A DNA stretch of 64,000 nucleotides from Planomicrobium sp. Y74 (lineage in GTDB: Bacteria > Bacillota > Bacilli > Bacillales_A > Planococcaceae), in NCBI RefSeq assembly GCF_003668635.1, contig NZ_RCWH01000007.1:186001-250000 (forward strand). Reading direction: 5' to 3'. Of this stretch, positions 15,941 to 25,527 are shown piece by piece; the stretch's first letter is position 1; each line of letters starts with the position of its first letter. The position numbers and the translations under genes are program-made. The notes below the pieces were generated by a model. The model saw only the letters and a program-made list of their open reading frames with translations. It was not told where the DNA came from and did no database searches.

Positions 15941-15976
15941 GAAAAAAGCCGAGAGCATCCGCTCCCGGCTTTCTTC
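15941..15976 (-). terminator. Terminator of the large SLH subtilase gene
   Basis: An 11-bp stem with one mismatch (15946-15956 with 15961-15971) is followed on the minus strand by a T run (TTTTTTC). Confidence 0.85.
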
Positions 15977-15987
15977 ATTTTATTCTA

Positions 15988-18900
15988 TTACAGTTCCCCG
16001 TACATCAACACAAGAGCACGGTAAAGGACTGCCGCAGTCTCTCCACGTTTGATGTCATCTTTTGGAGCAAAGACGTTGTTGTTGCGTCCTGTCATCAAGC
16101 CAAGTGCATAAGCTTGTGAAACTGCTTCATTAGCGTAATTTGAAACTTTGCTTTGATCTGCATATTTATGTGACAGATCAAGACCTTCAAGAAGTGAAGC
16201 ATCTTCATATTTCACAGCACGGATCACCATAACCGCAGTGTCCTGGCGTGAGATGTCAGCGTTCGGGCTGAACGTGCCATCCGGGTTGCCCATTACAATT
16301 CCAGCGCGGGCAGCCGCTTCGATGTATTTCGCCGCCCAATGTTTAGCTGATACATCTTTGAATGTTCCTTCGTAGTCCTCAACCGGAAGGTCAAGTGTAC
16401 GAACTAGAAGCGTCGCATACTCAGCGCGAGTAAGGTCTGCTTCAGGAGCGAACAAGTCAGCTGTTTTCCCTTGGATGATCCCAAGTGTCGCAAGAGCTTC
16501 AATTTTTTCTTGAGCCCAGTGTCCTTGGATATCAGCAAACGTTACAACTTCTGCATCACCTTTAAAGATCGAGAATCCAACTGTTGCTTCGTTTCCAGCT
16601 ACATCAACTACTGAAACTACATAGTCATTTTGGCCTTCATCAAGAACAGGTACATTGAATGTGATGTCTTTGTTGAACGCATACATACCGTATGGCTCAG
16701 TGATTGCTTTGCGGAATACTTCAGAACCGTCAACATAAACTGCGATTTCGTCGAAGTTATCTTGTACGTTTACTGTTACTTCCGCTTCTTCTGTTGTCAA
16801 ATCTACCCTTTCAGGAGCGTCTACAACTTCTGCTGTTGGAGCAGTTGTGTCAACCAGAACCTGGCGGCGGATTTCCATTTCATTGTTAAACTCGTCTACG
16901 GCTTTAACTTTAAGATCGTGGACGCCATCTTCCAATGTTACTGTGTGTTCGAAGTTCACACCATCAAATGTGTCAACTTCTACACCGTTGACTGTTACAG
17001 AAACGACGTTTGAATCATCTTCGACTGTACCAGCAACAGTTACTTCATTCGAATCAAGGTATTCCATAACTTCAGGAGTTTCGATGAAGATTACAGGGTG
17101 CGTTGATTCTTCAGCTGTAACACGCAGTTCAACTTCTGTAGCGTTGCCTGCTACATCGTAGAACACAGCAACCAATTTATCAGTTTTCTTAACATCTGCA
17201 GTTACTGCAAATTGAGTAGTCGAAGGAGCAAGTGACTCGTCTTCGTCTTCAGTTGTTGCATCTTCAGTGATTTCTTCGCCGTTCAAGTAAACTTCCCAGC
17301 GGTCAGCGCCAGTGTTGTCAGTGAACGATGAAACTTCTACAGTTTTCGTTGCAGCATTGTAAGTCGCTTCTGCTTCAGGAGCAACCGTATCCACTGTGAT
17401 AGGGAATTCGATTGACTGCCATTCAGCATCCGGGTAATCAATTACAGCGCGAAGCTGGATTTGATAGTCACCGTCTGCAACCACTTTACCGCGTGCTTTG
17501 CCGTCCCAAGCAAAATCAGGGTTGTACGTGTAAGAAGATGTACCTGAGTAATGCTTCGTCAAGTTTTCAGCTGTACGGATTGTGCGGATTACTGTGCCCG
17601 CTTCGTTCAGGATATTCACTTCGAATTCCTTCGCGTTACGGATCAATGAATAAACAGGGATTACAGAGTCAACCGATCCGTCACCATTTGGCGAGAATGC
17701 GAATTTCTCTGGGTCATATACGTCTTCACCTAGGTGCGTTCCGCCGTTAAGGATGTTGCCATCGCCATCAGCAAGAAGTGTCATGCCGTAATATGTCATA
17801 ACTTCGTCCCATGCAAAGTAATCAAAGATTCTTGCATCGTCCCACTCACCGTTAAAGCCGAAGTAAGGAACTACTAGAGAAGTGTTGCCAGTGACTTCTT
17901 CATTTACGTCAGTCAAAGTGACAAAACCGTCAACAAAGAATCCATTTTTGTAGAATGCATCAAGTTCAGCGCTGACAGCAGAGATATCAACAGTAACCGG
18001 GATTTCAACAGAACCGTTAGCAGGAACTGTTACAGTTTCTGGAGCTGCAATTGAAGCATCTTCCGTGATTACAGTTGAACCGTAAGCAGGATTATTTGGA
18101 ATTGTTACAAAGTAATCGCCAGCGTTAACTGGAGTGTCAACTTGTACTGCTACGTCAACCACATATTCAGCCGCCACATCAGAGAAGTTCTCTGCTGTCA
18201 AAGTGAATGTGTATTGATCGTTTTCGATTTCTTTCAAAGCAACTTTCGCTTCGCCAGTTGCTTCATTTGTTACCATTACGTCAGTTGAAAGCGCATCATG
18301 CAATTGCATCAAACCAGCACCTTGGCGGCGTGGAGATACAAACTCCCCTTCAGCAAGTTCAACAGGATCAGCAGTGTTCATCATCAAGTTTTTCGCGAAT
18401 TGAACGCGGTCAGCGCCAGTCAAACCGAATTCTGCGTCAACTCGTTGGTAAACTAGTGTCGTACCACCTGATACGTGTGGAGCCGCCATAGACGTTCCGC
18501 TCATTAGGCCGTACTCATCGTTATTCAAAGTAGAGAAGATGTTTCCGCCCGGAGCAGTGATTTCTGGTTTGAAATCAAGGTTCGGAGTTGGACCCCATGA
18601 AGTGAAATCACTCATTTCACCAGCATTCGGGTTTGGAGTTTCAATGTTATCGCCTTCAAAAGATACAGTAACTGTGTTGCCTGCATCGATTTCCGCTTTC
18701 ATCGCCAATCCATCAGCCTGCAATGCAGACATGTATGGAATTTTGATGGCAGCATCAGAAGCCATATTGATCGTGCCTGTTGTGTTGTTGTAAACAATAA
18801 CACCAGCAGCGCCAGCCGCTTGTGCATTCAAACCTTTAGCAGTAAAGTTGATCTGTCCGCGGGAAATTAGCGCGAATTTACCAGTGAAATCTTTTCCTTC

Positions 18901-20268
18901 AAAATCAGCCGGGTTACCGAAGCCAGCAAACTCCACTTCATAAGAAGCGTTTGGCAATTCGATCGGATCAACGTCATTTGCAAGAAGGTACATTGCCTGT
19001 CCAGCTTCTACACCATTCACATGGTAATCAAAGCTGAAGCCAGTAACGATCGTGTTTTCGAATGATGCTACACCGAATGATTCTTTAGAAACACTTGGTG
19101 AACCAGTCAAACCATAATCCTGGTTCTCTGCGTACGGATACCAAGTACCAGATCCGAACATATCTGAGTTACCAGCAGAGATTGCTACAAGGATTCCGTT
19201 TTCAGTTGAACGTGCAACTGCCATTTGCTCAGGGTTAGTTGAATCAACATAACCAGCAGTGGATCCAAGAGACATATTGATGACGTCTGCGCCAAGTTTG
19301 ATGGAATCATCAATTGCTTTAACGTAGATATCGCCGTAAGTTGAAGCAAATTGCGGGTCGTTGCCGAAAACTTTCAAAGCCAATAACTGTGTTTCAGGAG
19401 CTACACCTTTAAGGCCTGGGTTTTCAGCTTCTTCGTCACCATTTGCGCCTACTGTACCGGCAACGTGCATACCGTGCATAGAAGCATCTGGTCCAAGGTC
19501 AAGAATTTGGTTGTTATCGTCCATGTAGTTCCAGCCGAATGGAACTTTTGCAGTGAAGTATTCACCGTTTTCGATAGAACCATCAGCAAGCAAAGCCTGC
19601 ACTTCGTCTTGCGTAATGTCTCCAGTAGAAGGATCAGTCAAAACCATGTCTTTGTGGGAAGGATCAATACCAGTGTCGATAACACCGACAACCATTCCTT
19701 CACCTTTATAGCCGTAATCGCCCCAAGCCTGTTGAGCTTGAACCAATGCTTTAGAGTATTTCATTTCAGGCTGTACAGAAGGACGTGTGTATTCAGTCGC
19801 TTCATATACTTTCTTAACGCCTGCAGTATTCGCGATTTCTTCAACTTGTCCAGCTGCTACATTAGCAGAGAAACCGTTGAAAACAGTCGTGAAGTTTTCA
19901 AGATATGTAACACTTGGTGCAGCCATTTTCACAGCCGACTGGACAGTCGCCTGGTCAGTTTCTACAGCCGCTTCCAGACTTGCTTTTTGTGACTCAGGAA
20001 GATCTTTGTAAAGAACTCCTTGTTGAGTTGCCGTTTCGATTGTTGGCGCTTTTTCAAGTTCCACAATCACACGGACTGTTTTAGATGGGTCTTCCGGATT
20101 CACGAACTTTTCCGGAACTTTTACAGCTGGTTTTTCAGCATTTAAAGTCGGAAGGTCCGATACGGACTTGGTTGTCGCCGCAGATACGCCGGTTAAACCG
20201 AAGACAGCAGAGCTGAGCGTCATCATTACGACTAACATCATAACTAACGCCGTTTTAAACTTCTTCAA
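15988..20268 (-). CDS. SLH-anchored S8 serine protease (Vpr-like subtilase)
   Basis: The 1426-aa product starts at a TTG (20268) behind AAGGGGG. It has a signal peptide (to about residue 31), an I9-type propeptide (about 65-165), and a subtilase domain with Asp198 in VIDTG, His265 in SMHGMHVAGTV and Ser593 in SGTSMAAPH. A PA domain insert lies at about 440-535. Then come an Fn3-like region and several Ig-like modules (WDGKARGKVVADGDYQI; VDTVAPEA; VDTTAPTA). Three SLH domains end the chain (FADIQGHWAQ, FKDVSAKHWA, and one ending AAVLYRALV), with TRAE in the first. SLH domains bind pyruvylated secondary cell-wall polymer, so this is a wall-displayed protease. Its gene is a single unit with its own terminator; the anchor genes are at 29-35 kb. 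Confidence 0.95.
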   Translation of the reverse strand: MKKFKTALVMMLVVMMTLSSAVFGLTGVSAATTKSVSDLPTLNAEKPAVKVPEKFVNPEDPSKTVRVIVELEKAPTIETATQQGVLYKDLPESQKASLEAAVETDQATVQSAVKMAAPSVTYLENFTTVFNGFSANVAAGQVEEIANTAGVKKVYEATEYTRPSVQPEMKYSKALVQAQQAWGDYGYKGEGMVVGVIDTGIDPSHKDMVLTDPSTGDITQDEVQALLADGSIENGEYFTAKVPFGWNYMDDNNQILDLGPDASMHGMHVAGTVGANGDEEAENPGLKGVAPETQLLALKVFGNDPQFASTYGDIYVKAIDDSIKLGADVINMSLGSTAGYVDSTNPEQMAVARSTENGILVAISAGNSDMFGSGTWYPYAENQDYGLTGSPSVSKESFGVASFENTIVTGFSFDYHVNGVEAGQAMYLLANDVDPIELPNASYEVEFAGFGNPADFEGKDFTGKFALISRGQINFTAKGLNAQAAGAAGVIVYNNTTGTINMASDAAIKIPYMSALQADGLAMKAEIDAGNTVTVSFEGDNIETPNPNAGEMSDFTSWGPTPNLDFKPEITAPGGNIFSTLNNDEYGLMSGTSMAAPHVSGGTTLVYQRVDAEFGLTGADRVQFAKNLMMNTADPVELAEGEFVSPRRQGAGLMQLHDALSTDVMVTNEATGEAKVALKEIENDQYTFTLTAENFSDVAAEYVVDVAVQVDTPVNAGDYFVTIPNNPAYGSTVITEDASIAAPETVTVPANGSVEIPVTVDISAVSAELDAFYKNGFFVDGFVTLTDVNEEVTGNTSLVVPYFGFNGEWDDARIFDYFAWDEVMTYYGMTLLADGDGNILNGGTHLGEDVYDPEKFAFSPNGDGSVDSVIPVYSLIRNAKEFEVNILNEAGTVIRTIRTAENLTKHYSGTSSYTYNPDFAWDGKARGKVVADGDYQIQLRAVIDYPDAEWQSIEFPITVDTVAPEAEATYNAATKTVEVSSFTDNTGADRWEVYLNGEEITEDATTEDEDESLAPSTTQFAVTADVKKTDKLVAVFYDVAGNATEVELRVTAEESTHPVIFIETPEVMEYLDSNEVTVAGTVEDDSNVVSVTVNGVEVDTFDGVNFEHTVTLEDGVHDLKVKAVDEFNNEMEIRRQVLVDTTAPTAEVVDAPERVDLTTEEAEVTVNVQDNFDEIAVYVDGSEVFRKAITEPYGMYAFNKDITFNVPVLDEGQNDYVVSVVDVAGNEATVGFSIFKGDAEVVTFADIQGHWAQEKIEALATLGIIQGKTADLFAPEADLTRAEYATLLVRTLDLPVEDYEGTFKDVSAKHWAAKYIEAAARAGIVMGNPDGTFSPNADISRQDTAVMVIRAVKYEDASLLEGLDLSHKYADQSKVSNYANEAVSQAYALGLMTGRNNNVFAPKDDIKRGETAAVLYRALVLMYGEL

Positions 20269-20549
20269 TGTTTTTCCCCCTTTTATTGGTTGTTAATTGT
20301 GCAATTATTCCTAATTGCATAACACTATTAAATTTACCATAAATTATCAATATTGCAAACGTATTCTTAATATTTTATTGAATATCCGGCGCGTTTCATG
20401 TGTGAATGGGTTTAGGAAGTAGTGGAGATTAAAGGGTATCGGAAGTTGGAATAAATAAATGGCGACCATAATCTTGAGTTTTTCGCTTTTTGCCCGCGAA
20501 AAGCATCCACTTCCGTTTTCAGGTTGACTCGCTTTGTTGAAAGTTGAGT

Positions 20550-20946
20550 TATCGTATTACGGGGAGTTGTTGTCGTATAGCGGAGATTTACTGACGTATA
20601 ACGGATTTTACTTAACGTGTCGATTTTTGATGGGGTTTCATCGAAAGAAAAGTACATCTGTAATGGAAAGCAGTCCGCCCGCGGACTGCCCAGTGGGCGG
20701 TAGTCACCGCCCGATTCATCCTAAGAGTGCGTTTACACTCATGGGTGAAGTTCTATCTTCTGATTTTGGCCCTCTATCTTGTGATTATGCATTTCTATCT
20801 TACGTTTTTTGAGTTGTATCTTACGGTTTGCGATTCTTATCTTACGATTTTATATTTCCTCCAGCTTTCAGCCAAGAGAAAAGTGCATTTATACGGAAAG
20901 CAGTCCGCTGCTCGCGGACTGCCCAGTGGGCGGTGGTCATCACCCG
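20550..20946 (+). repeat. Compound repeat locus R2: array A, core, array B, second core
   Basis: Array A motifs start at 20550, 20571 and 20592, with the AACGTGTCG boundary at 20613. The first core is 20670-20689 plus 20695-20712. Array B motifs start at 20754, 20775, 20796, 20817 and 20838. A second core lies at 20900-20922 plus 20928-20945. All steps are 21 bp. The gap from the subtilase start (20268) to here includes AT-rich promoter sequence and no gene. Confidence 0.9.
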
Positions 20947-21073
20947 TTCAACCTTTCACTTGTTATTGATCTTATTTGTTAGTGTTTTGCTCTTAATCGA
21001 AGAATTATAGTTTTCCACTAGGAATTTTGGAGGTTTTCGTTCTTAGAGACAACATCTGGGGGTCGTTCGATGA

Positions 21074-21147
21074 TATATCCGCGTTCAGGAAATTATATCC
21101 GCGCTCCAGAGTTTATATCCGTGTCCAAAAAATTATATCTGCGTTCG
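21074..21147 (+). repeat. Array C: TATATCCGCG motif at 20-bp steps
   Basis: TATATCC/T motifs begin at 21074, 21094, 21114 and 21134, each followed by GCG- or GTG-type sequence (GCGTTC, GCGCTC, GTGTCC, GCGTTC). The step is exactly 20 bp, and the motif differs from those of arrays A and B. No core hairpins are attached. Confidence 0.75.
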
Positions 21148-21417
21148 CCAAACATCTGCAGATTTACTATATTCCCCCACCGTCAATCTATGCTTTCATA
21201 TAGTATCTCCACTACTGCTGCCTCTCCCATAACCAAAAGTTTCTTCTATATAAATAGACTATCTCCTTCCACTCCCCAAAATTATTTCCCGGGAAATAAC
21301 CCACCTGCCCTCCTCTTCTTTATCGTGACTCCACAAAATTTTATAGAAGAATATCGACAGATAAAAATATAGAGATTCCTAGGTGAGTAATGTTGAAAAA
21401 AGCATATTACATAATTT

Positions 21418-21675
21418 GTGACGAGACCTTTATTTATAGTCACAACCATCCTCATATTAACGATCATTTTCCTTTGTTACTTACTGTTCGGCGAGGCGGA
21501 TATTAAGCGTTTACTGGTGCTTGAGTTGAGATATATTTTAGTCTTCACCGCGCTGATTGAATTGATTGCCGGCAAATGGAAACCCGGCGCTTTTCTTTTG
21601 CTCAAGCTTATTTTCTCGACACTGTTTTTGGCAATTGTCATGTTCCACACGTTCAAGCGAATAGCTGGGCAATGA
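21418..21675 (+). CDS. Small hypothetical membrane protein
   Basis: I do not recognise this gene. The frame starts at a GTG (21418) without a clear ribosome site and encodes 85 aa with two or three hydrophobic segments (about residues 6-24, 33-50 and 57-78) and a basic end (FKRIAGQ). A better ribosome site, AGGTGA, precedes an ATG at 21389 in another frame that soon becomes non-protein-like, so a frameshift relic is possible. It is supported mainly by its membrane-protein composition and the terminator downstream. Confidence 0.45.
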   Translation: MTRPLFIVTTILILTIIFLCYLLFGEADIKRLLVLELRYILVFTALIELIAGKWKPGAFLLLKLIFSTLFLAIVMFHTFKRIAGQ

Positions 21676-21778
21676 ATACCCGACAATCGACCGTTTTAAG
21701 CTTCCTTTCATCCTCCCTGCCTCTTTTGGCGGTGCGCAGTTTTTCTTACGTTATGTCAGTGTTCCATGCCCGTACCAA

Positions 21779-21814
21779 AAAGCGAGGCCCCCCATATTCC
21801 GGGAGCCTCGCTCT
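21779..21814 (-). terminator. Terminator of the SLH nuclease gene
   Basis: AGCGAGGC (21781-21788) pairs with GCCTCGCT (21805-21812), with further CCCC/GGG pairs inside, and T-rich sequence follows on the minus strand (TTTTGG). It may also serve the small plus-strand gene. Confidence 0.7.
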
Positions 21815-21837
21815 TCATTTGGCTTAATATTGCACCT

Positions 21838-24800
21838 TTAGTTAGATGCGTACGGCAGGAACAATGAGAATATCTTCGCTGCTTCTTCACGTGATGTTGA
21901 ACGGAATGGATTGAATTTCCCATTGTATCCTACAACGATTTCCTTGTCGTGCAGCAATGTGATTGCTTCTTTTTCCGCTTGAGTCTGTTTGCTCAAGTCA
22001 GCATATGGAGCCATTTTGACGATTTTGTAATCGCCGTTGATTTTTGTGTAGACGCGATCAAGCAACAATGCGAAATGAGCACGTGAGATATACTCGTTCG
22101 GCTTGAATTCAGTTGCTGTTTTACCTGTGATCAAGCCTGCAGCGTATGCGGCATTGATCTCGTTTTGGCGATTCGGGTGAAGTCTTGAAATATCCTTGAA
22201 TGGAGATTTTGGTGCGTTTGCAGTATCCATTTCAAGAATACGTGTAAGGATAGTAACTGCCTGGTAACGAGTCAGGCTGCTTTGCGGTGAATATTTTGTA
22301 TCCGTCGTCCCTTTCACAATCCCTCTGTCGAAAAGGTCTTTGATGTAAACGTATGACCAGTCAGTCGCTTTAATATCAGTGAACGGCATTTCTTTTGCTG
22401 GTGTTTCCGGCTTTTCCGGTGTGAAATCGATTTGGATCAATAACGGATCATGATCAGATGCACGTCCGTGCTCTTCCATGAACATTGAATTGATGTGGAG
22501 CATATCGATGTCTGTTTGTTCAGCGATGTTGTTTGTTACAAGCGCATGATCAAGAACCTGTGAATTGCCTTGGTAATAATAAGAATAACGGTCTTCCAAT
22601 GGTACGTCTTCGACTTTATTCGTCAGAATATCGCCTTTCAATGCACTTAGCGCCGGTGTGAATTCGAAATCGTTCATGTCGCCATTAACGATGACTTTCA
22701 AATCCGGATCCTGTTTCTGGCCTTCTGTGATGAAGTTATTGATCATTTTCGCCAATTCGATTCGTTCTGCTTCCGATTTAAGGAACGGAGGCTGATTCTG
22801 TCCGAATAAAGGCTGGTCGCCGCCTTTAGAGTTTAAATGAGCTGCGATGACTACGAATTTCTCGCCCTGGAAATCAAATTGAGCAGCAAGCGGCTTGCGC
22901 GTGCCCGGATGATTTGCAGGTTCGATGCGTCCCGGATTCAACGCCAATTCGCCGTCCACCCAAGTATTCGCTTCATTGTATGCGCCTTTAACGCCTTCCG
23001 CCAGTGTTACACGCCCAGGGTTATAGAGGAATCCGACGCGGATGTTGCCGTCCGGCTGTCCGCCGTCTTTATTGTTTTCAGGAGCAATATCTGTGTAAGC
23101 ATAAGTCGGTCCGCCTGCAGCTTCAATTACTGCAATCAGACGCTCATAGCTTTCCGATGCATCCGTGTTGCCTGAAGCTGTCGGGCCATCGTTGTCCTGG
23201 ACTTCAACCAATGAAATAACGTCAGGAGAGTTCAGGTTGTTAACGAATGATTTACCGATTTTTTCCGCTTTCTCGTTCGTTGTATGATTCGGATCTGCAG
23301 AGAAGTTCTCCATATTATACGCAGCTACTGTCAATTTATCCTCGGCAGCAGTGATCCACGTTTCTTCAGGAACTGTATCTCCTTGTACGAACGCCGGAAG
23401 GTTTTCTTTTTCGGTCCACAGCTTATAGTTACCGAAGCCGTAGCCCATAACGCCAGTAATTGTTCCGTTGAATGAATCGCCGGCTTTTGCAACGAAGTTT
23501 TCGTCGTCAAAATCAACGGTGATTTTTTCAGGATTGTAATCATTTTCAGAAATCAAAATTCCGCCTTGCTTGTTGAAATCAGTGTTCGGAGAATTTTCAA
23601 CGACTACAACCACTTCGCCGTATTTCTGCGGTCCCACAATTTTTGCATTCGGCACTGCAAGATACATCAATTCAAGGGATTCCCAGAAATCGATTCCATC
23701 TTCAGCAGGGTCAAATGAAGACAAACCGTCGTTGTCGATAATTTCAGATGGAGGCATAACATCTTCACCGATTACAATCGGTGCTGGAAGTTCAGCTGTT
23801 CCTTCTTTTGCTACGTCAGTAGCGCGGATGCGCGTAATCGGCATATCGTTGTCGCGCATATCGGAATAGCCTTCCTGGAAATGCTCTTCAACAGTACCTG
23901 CAACAGTGACCAGGTCACCAACAGTTACTCCGTTTGAAGACATGTTAACCATCAATGCTTCAGAAGTCGTCAAATCGTCATCCTGATTAACGTCCTGAAT
24001 GACAAAGTTTGCTGAGTTATAAATGTGGGTTACAACACCTTGGATTTGATTGACAACTACACCTTCATAATCCGAATAATGGCCATCACCCTGGATGTCG
24101 CGGATTCTCAGATCAGCTGTTTTCAATACCGTATATTCGAATGAAAACACTTCAGATGTTTCATTTCCTACAGCGATTGCTTTAATCGTTGTATCTGTTG
24201 TAAGCGTAATTGGTGCAGTATATTCTGTGCTTGAAGCTGTCGGCGTGCTGCCGTCAACTGTGTAATAGATTTTTGCAGATTCCCAGCCGGACTGAAGGGA
24301 GATTTCCGTGCCTTCAGAAACAATACCAGGGAAAGTCGTTACGTAAACTGCAGGTTTATTCACAAGGTCAAAACTTTCAAGACCCAGTGTTTTTACCTGG
24401 AAGCTGTCGTTGAATTTCGAAGCGATTCCTGTAACGTTGATCAGGTCGCCATTTTTATACTGCTGTGTGAAACGGTCAAACGTTAAGCCGTTGCGGTTGT
24501 CGTTGCGGACAACGACAGTATTGCCGTCTGCATCAGTTGCAGTAAATTCGAAAGTTCCGTAATCATTTACTGATTTCAAGCCTGTGATTGTTACACTTTT
24601 CATCTCGATCAATTCGCCTTGCGTGTCTACATTGACACCTGTCGGGGTGACCGATTGAACAGCCGGCAATTCATTTCCTGAAGAAAGGACTCCAATCGTA
24701 TTCGGCTGCAACTGCAATTCGCCGTTATACTCGGAAATCGAACCTGTCAGACGTACGATGTCGCCAGGCGCCACATCTGCGCTGTTTGTATAAACGTAAA

Positions 24801-25380
24801 TTCCGGCAGTGTCATCTTGAGCGTAGAAAGCTTTACCGCCCCAGTTGCCTGTAGCTGTTGTAACTGTCGCTTCCACTTGGATCAATTCACCGACTGCAGC
24901 GCGAGCTTCCGCTACTGATCCGACAACAGTCGCTTCCGGCGGTGCTTCGCCTTCAGCGATGATTGTGTAAGCAGTTGGAGATTTGAGGCCTGGCACTGAG
25001 TAATAGGCAGTCAGTGTTCCTGTAATTGTAACTTCGCCTTTGAACATATGTGGATTATCCACTAAGTTCAATGCTGTTCTTGTGTCAGAACCGGAAGTTA
25101 ACTGAACCGGAATGATATTTGCCGGATTTGTTTCATCAGCAGAATCTGCCAATCCAAGGTTGCTCGCCTGAGTAAACGGTGCTTCCTGATCATAACTCGA
25201 TCCGCTGTTTGCCGTTCCCACAATGAATCCTTTAACTGTTGCAGTACCGCTGTTATTCGCAATTGCCTCAGCAACTGTAATAGCTTCTGCTGCATTTGCC
25301 TGCGTTGCCGCATACGGCAGAACCGCGGAAATAACTAATAGAAAACTTAAAAATAATTTACCAAAAGAACTTTTCGTCAA
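21838..25380 (-). CDS. SLH-anchored extracellular nuclease (endonuclease/exonuclease/phosphatase fold)
   Basis: The 1180-aa product starts at a TTG (25380) behind GAGGAG. After a signal peptide (to about residue 30, ATQANAA) come a DUF6359-like module, an OB-fold module, and a chitobiase-like module (IYYTVDGSTP). A large C-terminal nuclease domain follows from about residue 690: VAAYNMENFS, ISLVEVQDN, VNGDMNDFEF and ASDHDPLL are the Asn, Glu, Asp/Asn and His-containing blocks of the EEP superfamily as in YhcR and ExeM. Three SLH domains end the chain (MPFTDIKATDWSYVYI onwards). It is expected to degrade extracellular DNA or RNA at the wall. The next gene upstream encodes an SLH 5'-nucleotidase with a very similar SLH triplet, a logical partner. 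Confidence 0.93.
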   Translation of the reverse strand: MTKSSFGKLFLSFLLVISAVLPYAATQANAAEAITVAEAIANNSGTATVKGFIVGTANSGSSYDQEAPFTQASNLGLADSADETNPANIIPVQLTSGSDTRTALNLVDNPHMFKGEVTITGTLTAYYSVPGLKSPTAYTIIAEGEAPPEATVVGSVAEARAAVGELIQVEATVTTATGNWGGKAFYAQDDTAGIYVYTNSADVAPGDIVRLTGSISEYNGELQLQPNTIGVLSSGNELPAVQSVTPTGVNVDTQGELIEMKSVTITGLKSVNDYGTFEFTATDADGNTVVVRNDNRNGLTFDRFTQQYKNGDLINVTGIASKFNDSFQVKTLGLESFDLVNKPAVYVTTFPGIVSEGTEISLQSGWESAKIYYTVDGSTPTASSTEYTAPITLTTDTTIKAIAVGNETSEVFSFEYTVLKTADLRIRDIQGDGHYSDYEGVVVNQIQGVVTHIYNSANFVIQDVNQDDDLTTSEALMVNMSSNGVTVGDLVTVAGTVEEHFQEGYSDMRDNDMPITRIRATDVAKEGTAELPAPIVIGEDVMPPSEIIDNDGLSSFDPAEDGIDFWESLELMYLAVPNAKIVGPQKYGEVVVVVENSPNTDFNKQGGILISENDYNPEKITVDFDDENFVAKAGDSFNGTITGVMGYGFGNYKLWTEKENLPAFVQGDTVPEETWITAAEDKLTVAAYNMENFSADPNHTTNEKAEKIGKSFVNNLNSPDVISLVEVQDNDGPTASGNTDASESYERLIAVIEAAGGPTYAYTDIAPENNKDGGQPDGNIRVGFLYNPGRVTLAEGVKGAYNEANTWVDGELALNPGRIEPANHPGTRKPLAAQFDFQGEKFVVIAAHLNSKGGDQPLFGQNQPPFLKSEAERIELAKMINNFITEGQKQDPDLKVIVNGDMNDFEFTPALSALKGDILTNKVEDVPLEDRYSYYYQGNSQVLDHALVTNNIAEQTDIDMLHINSMFMEEHGRASDHDPLLIQIDFTPEKPETPAKEMPFTDIKATDWSYVYIKDLFDRGIVKGTTDTKYSPQSSLTRYQAVTILTRILEMDTANAPKSPFKDISRLHPNRQNEINAAYAAGLITGKTATEFKPNEYISRAHFALLLDRVYTKINGDYKIVKMAPYADLSKQTQAEKEAITLLHDKEIVVGYNGKFNPFRSTSREEAAKIFSLFLPYASN

Positions 25381-25464
25381 TGAATTTCACTCCTCAATAT
25401 ATGGGACAGATAAAAACATTTAACTAAAAATAACAAAAATGTAATAAAATTCTGCAAAGCCAGT

Positions 25465-25502
25465 AAAAGGCAGCCCCTCCTTATGGAAGAGGCTGCTTTT
25501 AC
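25465..25502 (-). terminator. Terminator of the SLH 5'-nucleotidase gene
   Basis: AAAAGGCAGCCCCTCC pairs with GGAAGAGGCTGCTTTT (one bulge) around TTAT; a T run is included on the minus strand. Confidence 0.8.
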
Positions 25503-25527
25503 TTGAACTGATTGGGTGACTGTTACC

